A stretch of DNA of 64,000 bases from Phoebastria nigripes (taxonomy: Eukaryota > Chordata > Aves > Procellariiformes > Diomedeidae), in contig JAYKAV010002441.1 in the NCBI GenBank assembly GCA_035582835.1, positions 949,252 to 1,013,251 of the forward strand, in the 5' to 3' direction. Shown one piece after another: positions 1-11,216 of this stretch. Numbering within the stretch: position 1 is the stretch's first letter; each line of letters begins with the position of its first letter. Both the position numbers and the translations under genes were made by a program. The notes under the pieces were generated by a model that had not been told where the DNA came from, did no database searches, and saw only the letters and a program-made list of their open reading frames with translations.

Positions 1-218
1 CCTTGTAGCATTTGGCAGGTCATGCTTTTCCTTTTTTTCCAAAAAAAAGACTTATTTTTCACCTCAAGTCTTGATTTCCCCAGGATTATGTTTTGGTGTT
101 TCATGAACCAAGGTGTTTTGCTGTACTTCAATTGTCTTCCATAACATTCCAAAAACATTCTGAATTGTTTGAGCCGAACTTTTGCAAACTGCAGCTATTT
201 AAATACTAAGTATTTTTA

Positions 219-439
219 GAAAATCATTATTTTATTGTTGGAAGCTATGCGGTTTTGAAGATCTAGCTCTTCATTTTTCCAGCCCATTATTTGGAGCAAT
301 TCTGCTCTTTTCTTCCATTCATCCTTGGGATGAAATTTTGACTTCATGAATATTATGTACATGATGTGATAGCTTCCAGATGTTGCTATCACTGCCAAAA
401 TCCTACTGTGTTTGGCACTGTTTAGACACATGGAAGCAG
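219..439 (-). CDS. Candidate 3'-terminal coding exon with one membrane helix
   Basis: On the minus strand a polypyrimidine-rich acceptor (GTTCTTTGTTTACAG) is followed by an open frame of about 73 codons to a TAA at 216-218. The first two bases complete a split codon. The product has a hydrophobic segment near residues 14-32 (AVIATSGSYHIMYIIF), then a charged amphipathic tail rich in K, E and W (HPKDEWKKRAELLQ, followed by MGWKNEELDL). One helix plus a charged tail suggests a small membrane protein terminus. I do not recognise the family. The frame also stays open upstream of the acceptor to a Met at 476, so a chance frame is possible. The acceptor, amino-acid composition and helix argue for a real exon. 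No polyadenylation signal is evident before the window edge. Confidence 0.4.
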
Positions 440-1216
440 CTGTAAACAAAGAACACATAAGGGTTACTCCACACAACGTTAGGTGTTAGAATTAACATAT
501 GTGTGCCTGACAATGTGAACTTTAAGCAGGTACTGCTCCCTTTAGTAAAGACTGAAAATTCTGTAGGTTTCTAGGAGCAGCTAGTATTTTACTGAATGTA
601 AGCAAGTATCCAAATTTCTGTGCTGTTGAATTGCTCCTGAGAATACGATGGCCCAATTAAAAGTACTATAATCTGTAATTCTGCTAAGATACTGCATATT
701 TCAAAGCAGAGTATTAATGGATAGATGTCAGATATAAAAAAGAATGGAGATGTTCACAAATGGAATAAACCTTACTTGTAAAACATCAACAAGAAAAATG
801 ATTGNTTTTTTATTTCTCAATTGAAAAAACAAATCTATCTGTTTCTGTCTGAGTTTGGTCTTTCCTGCCAGTTAGAGCCAGAAGAAGGTGCAAGCCATGC
901 TACTAATCCATATACAGAAATCAGGAATACAACTTTCACTTGGGCAGGTGTCTGAAGAAAGATCACACTCCAGGTCTTATATAGTGATAGACATTGATAA
1001 CTGACTGTTTTTGATCAGCTGGTAGTTTTACAGAAGTACACTGCTGCCTTCTATAGCTTTACAGAACATAATATTAACGTGGCTATGCCTGCTTTTGAAA
1101 AGATTTCTATGAAGGTGATAGGAGTGGAGTCACCTGCAGCCTTTGTACCCTTGCAGGAAGACACTCTCAGCCACTTCCTGCTCCCTGAACACATGCTGGT
1201 AGAGATGCTGGTTCTC
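440..1216. other. Non-coding stretch
   Basis: AT-rich unique sequence between the candidate exon and the first LTR. I see no repeat, RNA gene or coding signal. Confidence 0.6.
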
Positions 1217-1601
1217 TGTACTGGTTTTGGCTGGGATAGAGTTAATTTTCTTCACACTTGGTAGTATGGGGCTATGTTGTGGATTTGTGCTGGAAACAGT
1301 GTGGATAATACAGGGATGTTTTCACTATTGCTGAGCAGTGCTTACACAGAGTCGAGGCCTTTTCTGCTCCTCACCCCACCCCACCAGCGAGGAGGCTGGG
1401 GGTGCACAAGAAGCTGGGAGGGGACACGGCTGGGACAGCTGACCCCAACTGACCAAAGGGATATTTACCTATTAAACTGTCTTTATCTCAACTCATGAGT
1501 TTTCTCACTTTTACCCTTCTGATTCTCTCCTGCATCCCATGGTGGGGAGTGAGCGAGCGGCTGTGTGGTGCTTAGTTGCCGGCCAGTGTTAAACCACAAC
1601 A
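1217..1601 (+). mobile_element. Solo LTR copy A, internally deleted
   Basis: Begins TGTACTGGTTTTGGCTGGG and ends TTAAACCACAACA, the shared ends of all seven LTRs here. The 5' half carries the alpha module (CGAGGAGGCTGGGGGTGCAC), almost identical to copy E. Compared with E, about 190 bp are missing between GGGATATT and TACCTATTAAAC, which removes the TATA and CRE region but keeps the ATTAAA polyadenylation signal. Flanks TTCTC and ATTTC are not a convincing target duplication. No internal retroviral sequence follows. Confidence 0.85.
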
Positions 1602-4600
1602 ATTTCTGAACTTGCCCCTCAGGTTGGACAAAGCTTAGTAAATCTTTTCAGGGTCTCCTGCAGTACCTAGACAGATGCTCTGAAAGGCTCCAGGTCACAG
1701 TGGAAAAGACTTTCTTCAGGTGTCCAAAAGGAAATGTAGAATTGCTTCAGGAAGTGGTGAGCACAAAGCTGCATCCAGAGCTCTCTCTTCAAATGAGGCT
1801 GTGGTCTGCGATGAGGAGCCCAAGGACTTGGGGTCTGTGGAAAGCAATTTATTATACACCTTTTATAGCCTCTCTCTGAAAACAGAACTGATTCCCTTAG
1901 ACTCCTTTATGATGCTTTGTCAGAGTAGTCTGCGTATCATGAAATACTAAAGTGTTTAGCTTCCAGGACTTTAAACACATTCAAATTTTATTATCTTCAT
2001 TTTAGAGCTGAAGCATAACAGGATCAAAACTGGAGAGTATTAAAAACAGATTCTTGGTCAATCAAGTTTACAAGCCAAAAAATGAGGTAACATCCATCAG
2101 TTCACTAAAAAAAAAACCCAAACAAGAACCCGATACAAATTTGGCAGTTGTTTTCTGTTTGATCCATTTGTCTTGCAGTTTTATGATAACCTGTAGTGCT
2201 GACCTCTGCAACAAATGAAACCAGTGGCTCTGCACCTAGCTTTGTGTAACACTGCTAGTATTCCTAATTCTGGAAAGTCAGCTAGTGATTGCATAAAAGC
2301 TCACAGAGAAGAGTTTATAGGAAGATGATGATCTTCTGATTAAAACCAGAATATCTTCCATATATGTAGAGGGACTAAATTAACATTCTGACACACAACC
2401 AATATCTGACAGTGCAAGCTTCACTATTATTTAAACAGTGTCCCCGCACCCCCTCCCAGCTGTACTATATAACAATTCAAATCTGGGTAAAAGGACAGAC
2501 AGTAATATAGGAGCAAAGTTATGTAAAACAAAAAAAATCTTTTTTTTCAAGAAGAATTCCTGACATATGAATTTCAGGAGTTCTTTACTGCAGGACTGGA
2601 TGCTCCCATGTAGTTATCAGTAGGTGATAACATTTTCAGGGATACGCTGCACTTAAAGGAATGGGACAAGGATGAATGCCAACCATTTCAAAGACATGAT
2701 TTCAGTTAAGAAAAGCATTTTGTGTGTAGTTTTCACAACAGTAAAGTGTTTGTTTTTTCAGTGTTCTTTAGACATGCTCCAGCTATGAACATTGCCACAA
2801 AGACAGCGATTGCAAAAGAGAAAGAGCCAAACGTGGGGAAGGGTTTTTGTGTTCAGTCGTAGGATTCGTTATAGCACACACATGTTGGAGACAGGCATAC
2901 AGGAGATTATTATTATTCTTTGTCTGGGGATCAGAACTTGTTTTTACGTCAGTACTATAATTTAGTCTCAGGGACATTATATGTATACACGCACATAGGA
3001 ACAATATAGGGCAATATAGGGAGCACAATTGACCCTTTTTGACAGCTAGTGATTGCACAGAAGCTGACTGAGAAGAGTTTCTGTTTAAGCGGTCAGCAGC
3101 CTCTAAAAACAGCAAAGTTAACATTTCTGTGTTCAGCTAGGATAGCTTCTGTTTGAAGCTGAAAGTGGAACATAGCATAATCTATTATGGATGGATGTTT
3201 GCGAAAAGAGTTGTTCTCAGCATAGATATACTTTGTACTAAGCAATCATATGAGGCTACCACATTCTTCTACTCTGCAGAAGACAGGCATTGAATCTGTG
3301 GCAGCGTAACAGACGTATTAAATGAAATGCATCACATTAACCTTGTTGTTTCGAAGGTCAAACTGCACAAAATGACAAGAGAGAAGAAATCAGAAATGGA
3401 CCAAGGTTCAAACAATGGAATGAAATACCACTTCCGTTTACAATGAAATGCTCCTTTTAAAAGAAAAATAAGAAGAGACAATAGGCAGACCTGCCAGTCT
3501 TTTGACTCAGCCTTTATTCTTTGAAAGCCGTACTCCTTACAGACAGGAGATGCAGACCTCTCCCACAATGGGGTATAGGACCCACAGGTGTGCACTCTTC
3601 CTGCTGGAACAATACTTCAGTAGTCAAATGGTTATATTACCCCTTATAGTGCAAGTCTTAAATAAACTGTAACATACAAGGAGTTCTCTTTGTTAAGAAG
3701 GTTTACAGAAGGCTCTGAGGGAAAAAAATGGGAAGAAGTAAAGAGAATTACATCAAAATTTAAGTTCATACACATATTGCTAACTCAGCTGCAATTGCAA
3801 GCAAGAGGGAAAGCAGTGGTAGAAATACCATTCTCTTTTCTGCCACATATCCTTAAGTTTTACTTACTTTTTCCCCAGTCCTGATCTTGGTGTTGGGGGT
3901 GGGGTGGGGGAGGGGCTTGGTGTTGTTAGTAGTGAATGTGTTTGATCTAAACCAAGACAATGTAACAGGGAAAAATAGCCTAGGGCTGCCAGTTTATTGA
4001 ACAATGAGACTGAGGACACATGGGTTGACTAGAGATGGTCATCCTGTTAACCCAAGAGCCAGCAGAAGCTTGGCTCCATTTTTGAAGATCTACAGCCTTG
4101 CCTCAAGAGGTAATGGCGCTGCTGGTGCAGGCAGTCATTTGAGAATGCAATGGGTATTTACTCTGAAGCAAGACTGTTGTCTAGAACATTTTAAAATTAG
4201 CATGTTTTAAGGTAAGTCAGGGGATCTGTTCCAAAAGATCAATAAGTCATTTGCAACAGACAGGTTAGACTAATCACATTTTGGGTGCTTGGTGGTGTGT
4301 TGACTGACAGCAGGTGTTTAGCCTATTTAGCTAGGCAGGATATAAGTAAGTGTTACATCACACATAAAAGCTTTTTATGCTGAAAAAGCTTTAGTACAGA
4401 GGAAAAAAATGTAAAAACTGCGTATGTGATCTTCCTTGAACTACACACAGTAGTGCCCTCCATGCTGAAGAGTAGTCAAACACTTCCCTCCTACCTTTTT
4501 ATCTCTATATAAATCCTGTTGTCATACAGGCATCTGCAGCTTAATGAGAGACTACAAGGGGTACTGCTTGCAGAGCATAAAAGTTAAGGCTGCAGGCATG

Positions 4601-4802
4601 AAAGCAAGCCTTACCTAAAAATATTGATTTATCTTCTAGATAAATTCTAGGTGTACTGAACCAGTCATGAACCAGTCACTTTTACATAAGCTAAGAAAAC
4701 AACAATTTATATTTAGCTCTTCTGACTATTCTTGGTACTCTACAGAGGAGCATGATTAATATTTTACATTTTCAAGTCCAAAACACTGTTAGTTGGAGTT
4801 AT
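1602..4802. other. Non-coding stretch
   Basis: Unique AT-rich sequence. Minus-strand frames at 2783-3124 and 3332-3595 show no recognisable domain. The only notable element is the G-run cluster at 3895-3915. Confidence 0.55.
3895..3915 (+). other. G-quadruplex motif
   Basis: Four G-runs of 5, 4, 5 and 4 bases are separated by single-base loops (T, T, A). Tracts this long with loops this short make an intramolecular quadruplex likely. The surrounding DNA is AT-rich and no promoter is apparent, so a function is not implied. Confidence 0.7.
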
Positions 4803-5145
4803 CTAGCCACCGCCTTCCTCCTCCTCCAAAGATTTCTCAGAAGGAGTGAAGGATCCTAAACGCTTTCTAAAACGGGAATATTATGAATTAGGTAGTCCAG
4901 TGGGACATCCAGACACTGCTTTGCTCTATCTGTTCTCTCTCTACTCTTGCAGAAATCATTGCTAGAAATATTCTGGAAGGATGTGGCAGCAGAGAAGGAG
5001 GCATGAACATCTTTAGTGTGGTCTTTGATCTGATGCACCTGTTCTTCGATGTCAGCTGGGAGACTATGGATGCCAGACATCAGGCCAAGACAGATGTCCT
5101 TCAAGAACCGGATAATACTACAAACTGCTGCCAGAGCAGAAGACT
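4803..5145 (-). pseudogene. Perilipin relic, last exon
   Basis: Acceptor CTCTTTACACCATATAG precedes the exon. It reads SSALAAVCSIIRFLKDICLG, then HSLPADIEEQVHQIKDHTKD, HASFSAATSFQNISS, KSRERTDRAKQCLD and LDYLIHNIPV. These follow PLIN3 GLPTNVKDQV, ATFSSIHSFQDLSS, QSRERV and EYVAQNTPV. The frame then hits TAG at 4856-4858. One frame over, LGSFTPSEKSLEEEE resembles the family's LVGPFAPG...EKAPEE ending and stops at 4803-4805, so a frameshift precedes the conserved C-terminus. Confidence 0.75.
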
Positions 5146-5260
5146 CTATATGGTGTAAAGAGGGTTAGGAAATCAGAAACACAGTACCTAATGTTCTGCA
5201 CAGCAGAATCATGGTATGAGTTCAGTGACAGTTATCCATTAGGATAGCATCAAGTTGTAC

Positions 5261-5387
5261 TGCTTGCTACAGTGGAATCTGGCTGGGCAGATTCCAGGTC
5301 TTTGTTTCTTCCAGGTTGGTCCCTACTCCATTCCAGCCTGAGCTGCTTTTTCTTCTCCTTGCCATCTTGAAGGTTCTTGTCCACCTC
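5261..5387 (-). pseudogene. Perilipin relic, third visible exon
   Basis: Opens in phase with the previous exon and reads EVDKNLQDGKEKKKQLRLEW, then SRDQPGRNKDLESAQPDS. This parallels GVDQKLVEGQEKL and LSWNQKQ of PLIN3. Using the donor GCAAGCA|GTACAA keeps the frame into the last exon (split Lys codon). The acceptor tract is weak in pyrimidines. No stop or frameshift is seen inside. Confidence 0.7.
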
Positions 5388-6078
5388 CTTGGATCAGTCA
5401 AGCTAGGGTTTGGGGAGGCAAATAGGAGGTGTTGAGTCCATTCTCTGAGATCAGAAGGTACAGCAAACTACATTCATACTACTAGTCAGCTTGTAAGAAG
5501 TGAGTTGACACTGTCAACATGTGGCTGATAATGGACAAATTCCTGAAAGCACCATGTACATTTTTTCCTCTTTGACCAACACCTCCCAATAGAAGAACAT
5601 TTACGTATCTTGTGTATAAACTGCAGATTTACAGCCTAATGTGAATGTGTTCAAGTTACAGCTGAGCTAGTGTATGTACAGAAATGTCTACATGGGCACA
5701 TCCTGCTTGATTAGAAAAGTATGTATGTCATACACAAGTGTTGGACCTTCCCACTAAAGTTAGCAGGTTTTAAGACTTGTTTAGAGCACTACTTTGTCAG
5801 AGCAGTGGCTATTATGTCAAAGGCAATGTATCCAGTTTACTGCTGACAAATTTGTTTACTTGATCAAAATAGATTTTTTTGGGGGGTGGGGAGGAGAAAT
5901 TATATCTTATGCCAAATTTGGGAAACCCTCCATTAGCAAGCAAAGAGGGAGTGTCAGCCACTCCACTATCCAAATACAATGCACATACAGGCTGAACTGG
6001 GAACTCCTGAAATTAGTACCTGTTCTAGTTAAGCTTGAACCAAGAGGCTTCAACTTTGAGATTGTTTGAAAAACTTAC

Positions 6079-6289
6079 ACAGTTTCTTGCCAGGGAAATT
6101 GCTTGCTGAATCTGGGAGATTTCCATCACGCTCTGCCCAACTTGTTTCATTTTCACCATGGAGCTCTGGTGGGCTCCCTGGTGGAGTTTGGTTGAAATAA
6201 GAGCCCAGACATATGTAGTAACTTTCTTGGCTTTTTTCCCCTGCTCTGTGGAAGCAGCTTCAACCCCTCCAGAGCTTTTGTAAACTTAG
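6079..6289 (-). pseudogene. Perilipin relic, linker and first-helix exon
   Basis: Acceptor TTACTACTTTCAG and donor TGT|GTAAGT flank the exon. The first codons read KFTKALEG in one frame, matching RIATSLDG. After a one-base loss in a run of four Gs the rest is open: VEAASTEQGKKAKK, TTYVWALISTKLHQGAHQ, SSMVKMKQVGQSVMEIS and QIQQAISLARNC. Spacing agrees with the PLIN3 stretch from GFDVAS through SYFVRLGSLSERL to LSLMETVKQ. The last codon is complete (phase 0). Confidence 0.75.
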
Positions 6290-7385
6290 CTGAAAGTAGT
6301 AACATGGGTGATTCTTGCTAAGGGAAAGGTACAAGCAGCTGGTAGATGACTGCATGCCATCCTGGCAGAGATCAAGAACAAGTTAATGCATGCCAGTCTC
6401 TTCTGTGCAACTGATTTTAATCCAAGCTCCTATGGATATTGTGCTATAAGCATTCATGCAGCCATAACAGGTGCCATAACAAGCCATTTTGTAGATATCT
6501 CAAGACAGGAATTTGTGATTTTGATTTATACTCATTAGGCAGTGAACTCTGATACAGCAAAAGGATTAAATCTAATCTTCAGTGAAAGCCTATGCTTTAA
6601 TCCAGCAGTGAAGAACACTAGTTTATAAATCAAATCCACAAAGAATGTGTAGCATATGATTTTAGAGGAAGACAGCTATTGCAGAGGTAGGGATGCCACA
6701 TAACATCTCTGCTCTTCAAAGGAAATGTGATATGGTCAGAAAAAGCAGTCATAAAGCACTACCTTGTATGCTTAAGGGAGTGTAGTTTTGAAGAGTCCTG
6801 AACGCAAGTTCTGTCTGACTGTACCTGGCACCACCTGTTACAGCAGCTAGTCAAGGATGATTCATTAACTCCTCCTTCGCAGTTATGAATTCCTATAGTA
6901 AGTCAGACGTGGTTTTGTCACCAGTGTTACAAATCGCTTACATTTCATTTGTACTGCCTAGGACTGAGGCATCTTTCTATCCTGAACAGCTGAGGTGAGA
7001 TAAGCCCAAGTTTTAATCACTCAAGAAGTGATTCCACTTCATTTGCTCAAATGGAAGCCACATTCTAACTTGAACATTGAGCATACCAGTTTGTTGTCAA
7101 GAACACTTTGACAAGCTTCTAACCCTTCCCTCGATAGTTGCTTATAAAGTCAACCACTTGACCAAAGAAGGAGAAGTGGAGTTTTAGTTCTGCTTTATTC
7201 CTGTGAAGACCTTCAGTCTCACTTATACACACCAGGAAGAGCATTACTGGTGTTTTGCAGATGTTGCCTGTAGACAGCATAATCCAATATCAAGTAACTC
7301 TTAGATCCAGTTAGCATCAAACTGATTTATTCCAGGAACTCAGTCATGTTTCCTCTTTTCAGAAGAGTTAATACAAAATACTCAC

Positions 7386-7620
7386 TCAGATCCTCATCAC
7401 TTATTGGTATTCCTCTGATGTTACCAGCAGGGTGTCAAAACTGATAGCAGCTTTCTGGCCCATGCTTGCCTCTGGAGTTGCATCCATGCTAATAGTTGCT
7501 ACTGATTTGGTGGTCTTTGCTTGTTCTCAACAGCCTCTCCAGCTCTTTCTATCACTTCAGTTACAGAAACCTTTGCTGCCACTGCTGCAGAAGGTACGAC
7601 CTCCTCTGCATCAAGGAGCA
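7386..7620 (-). pseudogene. Perilipin relic, 11-mer repeat exon
   Basis: Acceptor TTTTTTGTCATCCTAAG lies just upstream and donor CTGA|GTGAGT ends the exon. It reads LLDAEEVVPSAAVAAK, then VTEVIERAGEAV, shifts frame, and continues QAKTTKSVATISM, GQKAAISFDTLL and TSEEY. This parallels the PLIN3 order of 11-mer repeats, KTKSVVTGG, GQMVLSGVDTVLG and SEEW. A second shift is needed to reach PISDEDL, which matches LPLTDAEL at the end of the family's exon. The repeat region is somewhat shorter than in PLIN3. Confidence 0.7.
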
Positions 7621-7734
7621 CTTAGGATGACAAAAAAATGCAGTATTAGTATACTTAATCAGTCAGAATGATTCACAGTTCCATACTGTTTCTGGGTCCA
7701 TTTCAGCTTGTTCTATGGATTGTATTTCAGAAGT

Positions 7735-8308
7735 TGTCGTGGTTTAACCCCAGCCAGCAACTAAGCACCACACAGCCGCTCACTCACTTCCCCCCGCTGG
7801 GATGGGGGAGAGAATCGGAAGGGTAAAAGTGAGAAAACTCATGGGTTGAGATAAAGACAGTTTAATAGGTAAAGCAAAAGCCGCGCACGCAAGCAAAGCA
7901 AAACAAGGAATTCCTTCACTACTTCCCATCGGCAGGCAGGTGTTCGGCCATCTCCAGGAAAGCAGGGCTCCATCACGCGTAACGGTTACTTGGGAAGACA
8001 AACCCCATCACTCCAAATGTCCCCCCCTTCTTTCTTCTTCCCCCAGCTTTTATTTGCTGAGCATGACGTCACATGGTATGGAATACCCCATTGGCCAGTT
8101 GGGTCAGCTGTCCTGGCTATGCTCCCTCCCAGCTTCTTGTGCACCTGGCAGAGCATGGGAAGCTGAAAAGTCCTTGACCGGTAGACTACTTAGCAACAAC
8201 TAAAAACATCAGCGTGCTATCAACATTATGCTCATACTAAATCCAAAACATAGCACTATACCAACTACTAGGAAAAAAATTAACTCTATCCCAGCTGAAA
8301 CCAGGACA
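7735..8308 (-). mobile_element. Solo LTR copy B
   Basis: Reading the minus strand it begins TGTCCTGGTTTCAGCTGGG and ends AAACCACGACA. It combines the beta 5' module (TTAGTTGTTGCTAAGTAGTC) with 3' module II (GTTTGTCTTCCCAAGTAACC). It is almost identical to copy F and so looks young. A CRE, a TATA-like AATAAAAG and ATTAAA are kept. Flanks GAAGT and GTGCA show no target duplication. It lies in the intron just upstream of the first visible perilipin-relic exon, in the same orientation. Confidence 0.92.
8041..8071 (-). promoter_or_regulatory. CRE plus TATA-like core of LTR B
   Basis: On the minus strand a perfect palindromic CRE TGACGTCA (8064-8071) is followed about 10 bp later by AATAAAAGCTGGGGG. 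The same arrangement occurs in copies D and F. The predicted start would point toward the perilipin-relic exon at 7620. Confidence 0.5.
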
Positions 8309-10692
8309 GTGCATAATTTACTTCTACCCATCAGCTTTCCTTCAGTGCCTGGTGTACAAAGGATGTATTACATTAGTTTTGTGTTAAAATGCACTGTAAG
8401 AGATCAATTCATGGAGCACTAATATTTGTGCAAGGTAGTACATTTGGGCAAGGAAAGATGCCCAGACTTGATGGAAGAACTGAAGTTGAAACCTACAAGA
8501 TTAATTTTAAACATTTGTGCATCCTTCTATGTCACCTGCCTCCTATTAGTGCAGGCTGTTCAGAACAAAGATTATTTTCTTAGTTTGAGTTTCATTGAAC
8601 TGAAGTCTCAGGTGGGATGCTTCTTCATTGCTGGATCTTGCTAGCAGTAGGTCAGTCATGCTGCTTATTGCTCTCTAGAAAGAATACCCATGCCACTGTC
8701 CACCCAAGAGATTCAGTGTCAGAATAAGGTTCTTGGAGTATTTGATGAGAAATCTATGCAGTGTACAAGAGTCACCCTACTTCCTCTGGTAACTATTCCT
8801 GTCTGTTCTTAGTCTGATTGTCTGCAGTGTGTCTCAATCTGCTGCCTAAAGGTAGGCAGTGGATTAATCAAACCTTAGGAGCTCTTCCAAGGAGAGATAG
8901 AAAATATGTTTTCCTTTTGATGGCCCTGACACTTGTTAGCAGCATGCTGTACAAAAAAGAGGGGGTTTGGTACCCTGATTTCCACTCTGGAAAAAGTTTT
9001 CTCCAGAAACTTATGGATAACAAGGAAGGCAGGGCAAGATCATCTCCTGTGACACTATTGATCAAAGATATACTGTATCTTTTAACAAGTTTGTTGAAAG
9101 ATACAACTGATGCAGCAGATCACTGGTATATTCACCTGTTTTAATCAGCAATGTCCACTTTAGAAAAATTTTCCTCCTGCTCAGCAGAGAACATGGTGAA
9201 GTCAGGGAACGGGTAGCAAGAGAAATGTTTCTAAACTTGATGCCATTGAAAGTGATCACATTATAAAGCTGTTTGTGCTGTCTGTACTTCAATCCCTTCA
9301 AAGTCATTGAAGGAGAGTGCAAGTGTGCCAGTAAATGCCTTCTCAGTATTCTCACAAGGTCCTTGGTAAAGGAGCAGGACCTGAATGTCTATGATGGAAC
9401 ATTTGAAGTTGCATCTACAGAGTGTCCTGTTTCCAGAAGGAATTCATCACTTGCAGCTGGTGGGAAGGAATGAATATGACACACAGCAACTAGCTCTACT
9501 AGTTGTAGTTTAAGGCATGATAAGGTCGAAGTGGCACATGTCCTTTGTGTGCCCTGAATTGCTAGCTCTCAACAATAGCTACCCTCAAGGTGGAGAGTTT
9601 TGACAGACCCAGTTAGAGGAATCCTTCTGTCAAGTGAAGATCACAGATTCTTTATTGTATGTGGGGCACAACTGCATTGCTCAAATTAAGGTTTTTATTC
9701 TGACATATACAAAAAAGGAAAGGCTGAAGAAGCAAGCGACAAGAACAATTGCCACTTCTATCTGTCCCAGTTGTGGTGAAATACTACACTTACGGCTCTT
9801 ACCAAGAATGTTTCTTGCTATCTTAATTTTTAATATTATTTACTGACTTCCTTCTTCTGCTGTGTACACTCACTACCTTCTAGTCATTCCTGAGATTTAA
9901 TTCCCCTAAGACATTCTCATCCTGAGCCAAAAAGTTACAAGTTTAACTAAAGTATTCTGTAGCTACTATCACATACTTGGATTCCCCCGTGTTTTATTTT
10001 TCCAACCAGATCAGTTAAGAACTAAGAGGCTCTGAACTCCTCAGTTTGCACATACGGAAGTCTTTATGGCTCAGATATTATAGATAATGACAGGTCTTAT
10101 ATATCTTTATGACATAGCAGTCATAAAACCAAAAGTTATCACAGTATTTGAGATGAGCTTTTAATTGTGCTCATAACTCACTGAAAATTCCTCACTGGCT
10201 AGCCAGCATGTTTCTCAGGTCAAACATAAAATTTGTGTTTGTTGGCTGAGAGAACAGAGATAGTTTAGGATTAGATTTTTTCTAACTAGATTTAAAAGAA
10301 AGGAAAGCTGAAAGTTTTAATCACAGGTTTATAAGAGGTTTACTTATCTGTACATGTAACATCCCATTAGATAGCACTGAAGTCCTATAGATCTCAGTAG
10401 CTTCTTTGCTTTTCTGTTACTGCTAAGCCCTTTCATATTACCTCTAGAGAATAGCGGCGAGACCACACCATACTGTTGGCAGGTCAGGACAAATTTATGT
10501 CCTATACTTCAAGCTCAGAATACTGCTATTCAAAGGCTTTTTTATTTTCTAGCAGTTACACCCTTCACTGTGTTGCCCATCCTGGTTTAAATAATATCCT
10601 TCCAAGATCTTTAATTTTAAGCAGACCTAAGTTCCTCCACCTCTCCCGAATACTTAGGTATTCATACAACTGTACACAAACCTATCCTGAAC
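8309..10692. other. Non-coding stretch
   Basis: Unique sequence. Overlapping small frames near 8400-9470 on both strands have no recognisable domain. I searched this stretch for a perilipin PAT domain without success. Confidence 0.5.
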
Positions 10693-11216
10693 TGTCCTGG
10701 TTTCGGCTGGGATAGAGTTAATTTTCTTCCTAGTGCTGTGTTTTGGATTTAGTATGAAAAGAATGTTGATAAGACACTGATGCTTTTAGTTGTTGCTAAG
10801 TAGTCTGCTAGTCAAGGACTTTTCAGCTTCCCATGCTCTGCCAGGTGCACAAGAAGCTGGGAGGGAGCATAGCCAGGACAGCTAGCCCAACTGGCCAANN
10901 GGGTATTCCATACCATGTGACNTCATGCTCAATATATAAATAGGAGGCGTGGTCCAGGAAGTAGCNATCGCNGCTTGGGTATCNCTCAGCGGGTGGTGAG
11001 CAATTGCATTGTGCATCACTCATTTTGTATATTCTATCATTATTATTATTATTATTATCATTATTTTCCCTTCCTTTTCTGTTTTATTAAACTGTCTTTA
11101 TCTCAATCCACGCATTTTACTTTTTTTTCGATTCTCTCCCCCATCCCACTGAGGGGAGTGGGGAGTGAGCAAGCGGCTGTGTGGTGTTTGACTGCCTGCC
11201 GGGTTAAACCACAACA
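10693..11216 (+). mobile_element. Solo LTR copy C
   Basis: TGTCCTGGTTTCGGCTGGG start and AAACCACAACA end, flanked by an exact 5-bp direct repeat TGAAC (10688-10692 and 11217-11221). Beta 5' module with 3' module I, which includes CAATTGCATTGTGCATCACT and an ATT/ATC simple repeat at 11035-11065. CRE-like TGACNTCA at 10918-10925, TATATAAATA at 10933-10942, ATTAAA at 11086-11091. Six ambiguous bases fall inside it. Confidence 0.93.

Larger units (their letters stand above)
4803..7620 (-). pseudogene. Perilipin (PLIN3-like) decayed gene, 3' half
   Basis: Four colinear minus-strand segments translate to the C-terminal two thirds of a perilipin, the family that coats lipid droplets. In order they are the 11-mer amphipathic repeat region, the QSYFVRLGSL-like linker with its first helices, the VDQKL...LSWNQKQ-like helix, and the C-terminal four-helix region ending near N-T-P-V. 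Resemblance is best to PLIN3 (TIP47). Introns of 115, 691 and 1096 bp with mostly good GT/AG sites remain, so this is not a processed copy. About four frameshifts break it: two in the repeat exon, one in a G-run at the start of the linker exon, and one just before the conserved C-terminal LVGPF-like motif. The N-terminal PAT domain was not found upstream. A solo LTR sits 114 bp upstream of the first visible exon. An assembly with indel errors could mimic this, but four breaks plus missing exons favour a pseudogene. Confidence 0.72.

Noticed and set aside
1212..1606. Target duplication for LTR A (TTCTC and ATTTC)
   Set aside because: Only three of five positions agree, which is not distinguishable from chance.
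7432..7671. 79-codon plus-strand frame
   Set aside because: Antisense shadow of the perilipin-relic repeat exon.
9062..9355. Minus-strand frame tested as a possible perilipin PAT-domain exon
   Set aside because: The residues do not follow the PAT pattern and no splice-consistent alignment was found.
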